Positions 56,403 to 64,000 of a DNA stretch of 64,000 nucleotides are shown piece by piece. The translations under genes were made by a program, and so were the position numbers. Under the pieces are notes generated by a model. That model was given only the letters and a program-made list of their open reading frames with translations. It was not told where the DNA came from and did no database searches. Source of the stretch: Seiridium cupressi (lineage: Eukaryota; Ascomycota; Sordariomycetes; Amphisphaeriales; Sporocadaceae); NCBI GenBank assembly GCA_036674765.1, contig JARVKI010000113.1, positions 62,001 to 126,000 on the forward strand. The letters run 5' to 3'. Each line of letters starts with the position of its first letter. Position 1 is the first letter of the stretch.

Positions 56403-59400
56403 TCAGGCACGACCTTGAGTAACATTACTGACCCTGCCCTTCTGAACATCATTCATAGAACTTAACCTGTTAATTTCTCCCTCCAACCATTTGAGCACAG
56501 GGCCATAATTGCTTTGTTTGCGCCGCAGCACCTCTGCGAACGCCGAGTAAGCAAGCCAGTCCATCTCCGTTTTGCGGACATCACAAACGTAGCCGGGGTA
56601 CCGCACCTTCCGTGCCTTGCTGGTCGCCAAGAGGAACGCGACGTCTGTGAGCTTCTTCAGAGTCCCGATCACCAGACCAGGAGCAGGCCGTTTCGACTGC
56701 GGCAGACAGCGGGCATATGCCCAGGCCTTGGTAGCGGTCTCAATGAATGCACCGTGCAGATTGGAGAGCATGGTGACGGAGGAGTTTAGAGAGGTATCGA
56801 AGTACATGATATGTGACTGGATCCTGAAGGCGTTGAGGACTTTGCGATGAAACGTTTGACCAGGGACACGTGCGTACTCCACAGTCAGGGAGTTGAAGAT
56901 AGATCGGTTGGAGAGGGGGCCAATGCTGGCGGCGCCAAATCGATCACGACGGTCCTTGGCGATGTTTAGAGTCGAAGTGTTGATTAATGTGCCGCAGTAG
57001 GGAAACACAGCGGGGTCTGAGGCAACCTTTGGTACAGGCACACCGTCGATAACTAGGTCAAAGTTGACGAGGGTTTTGCTTGGGTTCACGGTGACACCGT
57101 ACTCGGGAATGCCAGCGTGCATGACCTCGATGAACCGAGAAGCTTTGGCCTCATCTGCGGTAACGAGTAGGAAGTCGTCGATCAGGCGGAGCAAGAGACA
57201 GTCATCCGACTCGAGGAACTTCAAGACTTGGTTTTCCAAGTCGGCGTAAAAGTAGTTGCAGAGAGTAGATGAGAGGACAGATCCTTGCGGGATCCCTTTT
57301 TTCTGTCTGTAGTACTTTTTGCCGATTTTGACAAGATTTTGTTGGATGTGCGCTGCCACAAGCTGAAGCATGGAGCTTGTCTCGTAGTCCCTTTTGTAGA
57401 CGTCCTCGATGAAGATCGTATTCTTCTTCCTCGAGGCCTGGTTCTTCTCGATAAAATCCAGTAGTGATAACGCACTCTTGTCTTTCACCGCCGTCGAAAT
57501 CCATTTGGTTCGTGGTTTTCCGAATTTGGTGGACGCGGCAGTTTTCTGGAAGTCATTGCAAAAGTTGTTGCTGACTTCAATGTGCTTCACTAGCTGGTAT
57601 TCCCGTCTTTGAGGTATGGAGTCCAGGAGGCCAACTATGGCAGACTGAGGGATGGTGTCAAACGCGGACTGAACGTCGACTTTGGCAAAGTAAAGCCGAC
57701 GCAGGCAAGAATTCATGCGTGGCTTGAAGCTTTTCATGCGGTCGTAGATGTCTCCAACAGAAAACATGGCAGATCCCAGTTTGCCGGGATTGAGGCGCTA
57801 TAGCGGTTAAAATTGGCGTTCAACGATGGAGCTTGTGACATACCTTTTCCAACTGGAGTACCGTATGAACTGGCCTGAGCAAAGTGTTGATGCTTTGGCC
57901 CAGTAGTTTCTTGTCTCCGCTCATGGACATCTTCTTTCGGAGGTTCATAATTGGCCGTACAGTGATTCCCTTCGGCAGCAACCGGATTTGACTGAAGCCC
58001 AGCTGCCGCGAACCCAAGATTCTATTAGCATCATCCAAGTTGACTTCCTCAAACAGTTTGACCTTTAAAGTAGCCATTGCAGGATCAGCGATATATCGCC
58101 AAACATCGTGACGGAAGAAAAACAGCTGATATTTATCAGTGTTTGACTCCGTAACATAGAAATTAGTTCGCACTAGGGGTATCAGAATTGAATCGAAAAC
58201 ATAGTACAGGAATTCGTAAAAGAGCTCGGCACGCTTGCGAATGTCGGTCTGCGATGTCTTGCACGCCATAAGCTGCGGAGTCGCAAGCCACTCGATTTCA
58301 GTCATCTAGCAAATATCAGTTGGACCCATACAACGGCTTGGAACAAAATGTACTTACCTTAATTCCTTGCGTTACTTCGTGCAGCGACATGGTCTCAAAA
58401 CGTCTTAGCCGAACAAATTGGTCGACTCTTTGTAGCAGCATTCTTCGGTTGTGCTCAAGCACGCGATCCTTACCAAGAAACCCATCTGGCAGGATCTTAC
58501 GGATCACTGCTTGACAGTAAGCAGAGACGCTACTGACTGGCGTTGCCAGCTCTACAATAGAGGACGGTTGGACTGTTTTGTTCGAAGCCGGGACGGGCAG
58601 GTCCCTGTGAAGGGGCTGTTGTTGGGTGGCTCGCACGATGGCGTTCTGTGTGGACCTTTTGGTTGCTCTGTGGCGTACTTGCGACGAGCTCTTCGACTGG
58701 GAAGAGGTACTGATCTTGATGAATTGTCAGCTGCAGCTCGCCTCCAGCGTTGAAGACATACCGGACAGTAGTGTAGTAGGAGCTTCGAGTACGAGCACCG
58801 TGAATGCGATACTTGTAGCTTCTGGACCAAGTCTTTCGCTATGCCCTTCAGTCGCTTCGGAAGCCTGGGCTCCCGTTCACCAAACTTGGTCGAGATTTCC
58901 TGCTCTCTCAGGGTATAGTCTTTCAACCTTTGCGCAGTCTCCTTGTAGTCGACGGTGGAGGTGAAGACATTATGTAATCCAAATTGTCGTGGGAACATGT
59001 ACATCATTACCCTCCGAGTGCTGACCAGGTTCTTGGCTACTAGCTGCTCATCTCCACCAGAGTGCGCGTCGGCCTGCGTGTCAGGCTGCGTATATGGTGC
59101 GCGGTTCAAGACATCTATTATGAAGTCAACAGTGAACTGGGGGTGCAACCAAGGAACTCACGTATGTGCCTCAAGCCAAAATGTACGAGACCGCGCGCAT
59201 TCAAGGCTGCTCTGGCATACAGCATTCGATTCCGCACAAACGTGATTTCTGATGGCGCCTTGTCCCTACGTTCCGACTCTCTCACCAGGCTATCTTCTGA
59301 GAGCGGCGGTATTTTGGGTAGCGGAATGCCTGACACGAGATCTCAGCGAGGAAAGCGCACAAGTCACGAAAGCAAACGGCTTACCGCTGAGCTGACGATA

Positions 59401-60201
59401 GTTGCCCTGACCACCTTGTAAAGAAGCAAACACTGCACAGTCCAGGAGCAAGTCTATCATGATACGATCGCCGCACTTTCCGAGGAGCTTCAAGAGCTGA
59501 GGCCATGGAGCCTGTCTCAAGGCCTCGACTTGTGGGTTGGGATGGGCTGAAAATATCCCAGGAATGGTCAACGCTTGATTGCCTCGCGGACCATGAAACC
59601 GGTCATGGTTTATATCTTTTCGATACCCATCGCATAGAAGGTGCTCAGGTGCCTTTCTGGAAGCTGCAGATCGAGAGAAGAGCCGCCATATTACGAAATC
59701 GACTATCTAGACCCTCGGTCAGTTGCGAGTGAATTGACAATCAGCCAACTGAAGACACACCTCCGACTGAGAATGAGCTGCCCCGGCAAGACCGTCCGAC
59801 AGTGTAACATAAGATTCATCCCCCTTCTGGGTGAAACTTGCCCATTGCTCCCAGCGATCGTCTGATGCACGTTTTGCCTGTTCCGTCAGTCCAACTAGGA
59901 CAGTGTCAAGCAATACGCCCACCGACTGTTCGGCGGCAGAGATTTCTATGATTTCGGGCTTCTGCACGCCGATTGAGGCAATCTTCTTTCTTCTAATGCG
60001 CGACGTGGCAGGGAGCTCCGAGAGTACGTAAGTGCGCAAGGTCACCACCTCGGTGAAATATTGACTGAGCACCTCATGCTGAACAGCAAGGGATTCGACT
60101 GCTATGGTTTGAGGAGAGTAGTGTGGCCTCTTGCGGAAGGGTTGATCACTGGGCGCCGCTCCGTCGGACAGGTCACGCTTCCTTTTCCTCGAAGAAGGCA
60201 T
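56403..60201 (-). CDS. TERT: Telomerase reverse transcriptase catalytic subunit
   Basis: TERT copies the template of telomerase RNA onto chromosome ends. Seven exons (60201-59761, 59706-59385, 59329-59162, 59114-58762, 58696-58358, 58305-57844, 57797-56403) sum to 1,160 codons with every phase matching. The N-terminus is basic. The RNA-binding half contains HSQSEIVDFVIWRLFSR, RHIHVLNRAPY and the T motif (FYEFLYYVFDSILIPLVR to FFFRHDVW, about 570-610). Reverse transcriptase motifs are complete: 1 and 2 (GFSQIRLLPKGITVRPIM), A (FAKVDVQSAFDTIPQ, D736), B' (GIPQGSVLSSTLCNYF), C (LRLIDDFLL, D902/D903), D (GVTVNPSKTLVNF) and E (FPYCGTLIN). The insertion between A and B' is about 115 residues, as in other TERTs. 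The last residues after a GTCAGT are less certain. It is tail to tail with the transporter. Confidence 0.95.
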
Positions 60202-62717
60202 GGTAAGGAGGTGGTTGGTCTGGTGTTGGCGGCATCTAGTCTATTCCGAGATGCTCTTAGGTGTTATACATAGCATTACCAGCGTGGACTTGCGGGAATG
60301 GCCCCACTGGTTGATGGTTGGTGCTCACTAGTGCTCACAGCAGCTGAATTCACAGCTCTGGGCAAAGAATGGAAGATATCGAGCTACGTTGTTAATACCG
60401 TTGCACCACTGTACCTTTCGCCTGAGGCGCGCCGACTGACGCGTTTGAGGCTTGGAGTCGCTGCAAGGGACGGGTGTAGGAGTGGATACACCTGATCTGC
60501 GGCTCCAGAACGTGCTAACACTACTATCAAGTAGCCCAAGTGTTAGTGTCAAGATTGCCCGGAGACCTGATGGTACTCGCCAACAGAACTGTCTTGGGCC
60601 TCTCAATCTAGTGCAGAACTTCCCGTCCTCCTACACGTGTGCTTCTCCATACTGCACTTGGGGATGGGTCTATTTGAGGTGTGATACAACATTCTGCAGG
60701 TCAAGCGTCCAATCTGCGTCCGTGTCAAGCAAAGAGTGGTTATTACAATAAGGTCGAAGCTATAGTATGCATGAGCCGCAAAGAGACCACCCCCCTTCTC
60801 TAGGCCGACTCCCGTTCTCGATTGGATGGCTGCTCATCAATCTATTTCAGACATGCTGCAGGCCTTTCGAACGCCCTGTGTTTCCAAACTGTCATCTATA
60901 AACAAAGCAATTAAGTTCATCTCAGAATCTGCTTTGCGCCGAACTGGTGGTCTGTTGCAGCCGCCCGTAGTTTAAAGTTGTCGACCGGGTGCGTTGCGAC
61001 CGAAAGGTCCAAGCCACTATCCGAGCTCCAGGGCACCCAGTGTCAATCCATCGGGGTCTGCTCCTGCTTGGCATACCAACCCGTCAAGCTGGTCAGACTT
61101 TGGGACGGGACACGGGACCACGAAAGTCAAATATTGTGGGTGGCGCGCCGTGAGTGAGGAGCGGCATCCGATCAATTTACACCCAGTTATTATTTCCTGC
61201 AGAACGAATAGCTAGCGTCAGGAACATTCTCTGCTGATCTTTCCGAGGAAGTCTCGGACGACGTCGCTGACTACTGAGAACCCATCCTCTGGTAGGGCCG
61301 TGGCAGAAGTACCAAAATCGAACAACTGCATTGGTCCACGAGTCGTCAGTAATATGAGGCCGAGAGAGGAGAGCTGAGCTCGTGGATTAGGTACCTAGTT
61401 AGACACTTAGTTTGTAGAACTGAACTCAAAAATCAGCGGCACAGGGTTTCGATCAGGGTACTAGCCATGCGAGCCGCGGGCCAGTGGCTTAAGCATAGCC
61501 GTTTTGTTTTGTATGGCTTTAGTCATCTTCGACCGACGCGTTTGTGTCGGTTGAAAGCAAAGTCAAGGTGGCCACGCATGTGCCTTGGATAGAGGCACAA
61601 GGCCATGGCTTCGCGATGTGTTCACCATGTACACAGACTATCATAGTAAAGGGCCAGCTAGTGCTAGCCAGCACAGTATATCTCCTAGCTAGGCCGACGG
61701 CTGGATGGCTACTTGGTATTGGGCTAGGCACGCCGACGGGGTCCAGAAAATTGTGGATGCTTGGCAGTTGCGGATGTGTGTTGTCGTAATGCAGGCATGA
61801 TGCTGTACGGGGCCGGGGTCAGCAGCGGTGTTGATCCCGTAATAAAGCACGAGCTGGCGTCGTGGGCTGCTCTGGAAAGTATACAGTTCATTGACTCGCA
61901 TGCACCCTTTTTTTTCTCTTCCTCTTTGACGGTGCAAAGGGCGATTGTGCCATACATTGTAGTGCACCGCTTCTGCAGTCCAGCACATTACCGCCGGTCC
62001 TACCAGGTAGCATGTATGTACACAAAACAGAACACATCCATGCCGACCGACTTCTTCGATACCCTGCCCACCTGCATGCCAGCAAATCCGCCTTCTGCCA
62101 GCCTGCGAGGGTCCAGGGTTCGCCGATTTCTCTCTCCAGCCCAGCGCAGATGCAGATAGTTCGTTGCAGGTGATTCGCATCTCTTCGCACTTTTACTTTC
62201 GAGTCAAACGGTTTGGGACGACGACAGCCAAACGTTTCGGCAGGGGCCCCGAAAATCCTTCCAGCTGGGACTTGGGCACGCTTTCGCTGTCCCATTGCCC
62301 CCCACTCCCGACGGCCACTTGCGCACCCAGCCGCTCCACCAGTCGCAGCGCTCTGGTCAACTTGCTCACCTCTGAGAGGCCCGCCGCTGTGCCTTTGCCT
62401 GGTACTCCGTACTTCTGGTCCGCCGGGGCTCCATCTTGCGGCTGCTACTGTGCCTTGCCCCAGTCTCCAGACGAAACCGTACAGGTGTACCAGAAAGCAC
62501 ACCAAGCTGCTTGTGGTGAACTGCATGCGCGTCTGTCTGCCAGTCGAGTTGAGGGCGATGAATGCCTGAACGGGCCACACTGAAGCTCTCCTCCAGACCA
62601 ACCACGGCCAACCAAGCCAAGCGAGAGCCTCGACGCAACCCAAGCCAGACCAAACCAACCCAGGCGGCCGGAGAGACGCTTCTACCAGACCACGCCCCTG
62701 CACCGCTTGAAGCCTGA
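60202..62717. other. 2.5 kb intergenic region, no gene supported
   Basis: It holds the TERT promoter and the upstream region of the right-edge gene. Open frames here are chance frames in GC-rich DNA. A CCAAGCC/CAAACC-rich tract lies at about 62595-62670. No RNA gene was recognised. Confidence 0.4.
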
Positions 62718-64000
62718 ATGTCCCAGGGTGATGTCCAGGCCACCCGACCCTTCCCAGAAATGGAGGCCGGCAATCGTCACGAGGAGGATCGACTTGTCGG
62801 GCGTGCTCATCATCTAGACCCCCAGTCGCAGCCCCATTTCGACGACGAGAACTTGCTGCTACGCCCTCATTCTCCATATTCCGATTTCGATCCCTCGCCC
62901 GCCTTTGCAGAGCGCCCGCCCTACGGACATCGCAACAGCACCGGCGCTGAGGCAGTGCCGTTGCATTTGCAGCATCAGCACTCTGCCGCCCTTGCTACCT
63001 ATGCCGCAAACAACCACCACGCCGTCAACGCAAACGCGAGCCTGAATGGCATCGCCGACCCCGACGACTTTTACAGGACATACCGTGCCACCACCCTCCC
63101 TACGCCGAATTCGAGTTCGAGGACCGACTACGACGAATTGATGGCGTCGACATCTACGCTCTCACCCGCGCAGAGGCAGAACCAAAATGCCTCTTCGCTC
63201 CGATCCAACGGCAATGGGACGACACCCAAGCACCCTGCGGTACCTACGACCACCAGGACGGGCCTCAGGCCTACCTCACGGTCAGTATCCATGCCCATCA
63301 CTGAAGACAGCGGTGGCGTTGCAAAGTTGAGACCTGCGGCTCACAGCAGCAGCCAACCAAGCGTCAAGGACCTGAAGAAACGGTTTGACCAGAACACCGC
63401 GGCGCAAGCGAGTAATAGCAGCAACACCGCGGCCGTCCGCAAGGCGGCCCCGCGTGCCATGTCTCGGGATCCATCATCGTCGCCAGCAAGCTATCGTGGC
63501 GTAGGCGGTACCCACGGTTCGATACCTTACTCGACAGCAAGGTCACAATCGACAGCTGGGAGTACTTCTGCGGCACGATTGTCACAGAGGTCCAAGTTTA
63601 GCGCTGAGGACCAAGTCTCCAATAACTCCCAATCGTTTGCGAGTCGCATAGCGAAGCCCCGAGCCGGCAATGGTCTATCTTCCAAGTCTATGAGCAATCT
63701 TTCACCAACTTCGCCAGCCAGCGCCCAGTCAATCCCGCCTGTGCCTCAGCTAGACAAGAATCTCGCAAAAGGTCCAGGCAGGGGGCTTCTTTTTGGCGAA
63801 ATTTTGCCAGGAGAGAACGAGATTGGATTGGCTGGCTATGGTATCGAGGGAATACGACCAAGACGGACGTCGGAATCCAATCTTCCCAGTGCAGCAGCGT
63901 TGCATCAGAGGAGCATTTCACATGCTGATGCCGAACCAGCCTCTCCAACGGATTGGTATCGCAATACCAATGCTAGGCGTGAAGGAAGTAGATCACCGAC
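62718..64000 (+). CDS. 5' part of a large Ser-rich protein of unknown function (runs off window)
   Basis: From the ATG at 62718 (MSQGDVQATRPFPEM) the frame is open without a stop for at least 427 codons to the right edge. An in-frame ATG at 62760 is an alternative start. Composition is Ser, Ala, Asn and Pro rich with charged islands, typical of the disordered N-terminus of a fungal signalling or scaffold protein. Short conserved-looking segments stand out: SVKDLKKRFDQNTAA and GRGLLFGEILPGENEIGL, then GYGIEGIRPRRTSESN. The motif KDLKKRFDQ recalls N-terminal regions of some fungal Rho-GEF or scaffold proteins, but no catalytic domain is in the window. Identity is open. Confidence 0.75.
   Translation, partial: MSQGDVQATRPFPEMEAGNRHEEDRLVGRAHHLDPQSQPHFDDENLLLRPHSPYSDFDPSPAFAERPPYGHRNSTGAEAVPLHLQHQHSAALATYAANNHHAVNANASLNGIADPDDFYRTYRATTLPTPNSSSRTDYDELMASTSTLSPAQRQNQNASSLRSNGNGTTPKHPAVPTTTRTGLRPTSRSVSMPITEDSGGVAKLRPAAHSSSQPSVKDLKKRFDQNTAAQASNSSNTAAVRKAAPRAMSRDPSSSPASYRGVGGTHGSIPYSTARSQSTAGSTSAARLSQRSKFSAEDQVSNNSQSFASRIAKPRAGNGLSSKSMSNLSPTSPASAQSIPPVPQLDKNLAKGPGRGLLFGEILPGENEIGLAGYGIEGIRPRRTSESNLPSAAALHQRSISHADAEPASPTDWYRNTNARREGSRSP

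Noticed and set aside
61888..62877. 329-codon minus-strand frame overlapping the right-edge gene start
   Set aside because: Its composition is Arg/Gly/Trp-rich noise from GC-rich DNA and it overlaps a better plus-strand frame.

Overview
The window is nuclear DNA of a filamentous ascomycete (Pezizomycotina). The evidence is intron-split genes with short introns (about 45-195 nt), GTAAGT-like donors and CTAAC-like branch sites, together with fungal-type MPH1, MEX67, HIS1, TERT and GPCR genes. Sordariomycetes, and Hypocreales in particular, is my best guess from the protein types. That placement is inference and not a database result. I rebuilt spliced models by hand from reading frames and splice signals, and most close to an exact multiple of three.

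Layout. 1-6 kb: MEX67 (mRNA export, cut by the left edge) and MPH1 (FANCM-type helicase) are divergent, followed by a degenerate ankyrin-like stretch. 7-8.5 kb: an acidic, Ser-rich single-pass membrane protein with an Atg8-binding-like motif. 11.3-13.7 kb: a secreted PL4 rhamnogalacturonan lyase. 15.2-23 kb is a housekeeping block: NSR1/nucleolin-like protein, complex I NDUFB10-type subunit, mitochondrial ribosomal protein mL54/MRPL37, and TAF7 and TAF3-like TFIID subunits in divergent orientation. 23.6-27.3 kb: a 1,231-residue F-box/beta-propeller protein ending in a CaaX box. 29.4-34.2 kb: an 11-exon intracellular GH15 enzyme and a membrane-anchored or secreted GH5 enzyme, tail to tail. 35.7-37.4 kb: a seven-transmembrane receptor. 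37.4-47.4 kb: about 10 kb in which I can support no gene. 47.4-49.4 kb: a wax-synthase-type acyltransferase. 50.3-50.9 kb: a small two-helix membrane protein. 51.6-52.8 kb: HIS1. 53.9-56.1 kb: a sucrose/alpha-glucoside-type transporter. 56.4-60.2 kb: a complete telomerase reverse transcriptase. 62.7 kb to the right edge: the 5' part of a long Ser-rich open gene.

The genes do not form one pathway or an obvious secondary-metabolite cluster. The points most worth following are the putative prenylated F-box protein, the Atg32-like architecture at 7-8.4 kb, the complete TERT, the TAF7/TAF3 pair, and several genes whose small exons are missed by simple ORF calling (GH15 exons of 13 and 24 nt, a 17-nt first coding exon in HIS1, a hidden last exon in the PL4 lyase). 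No tRNA, rRNA, CRISPR array or intact transposon was recognised.
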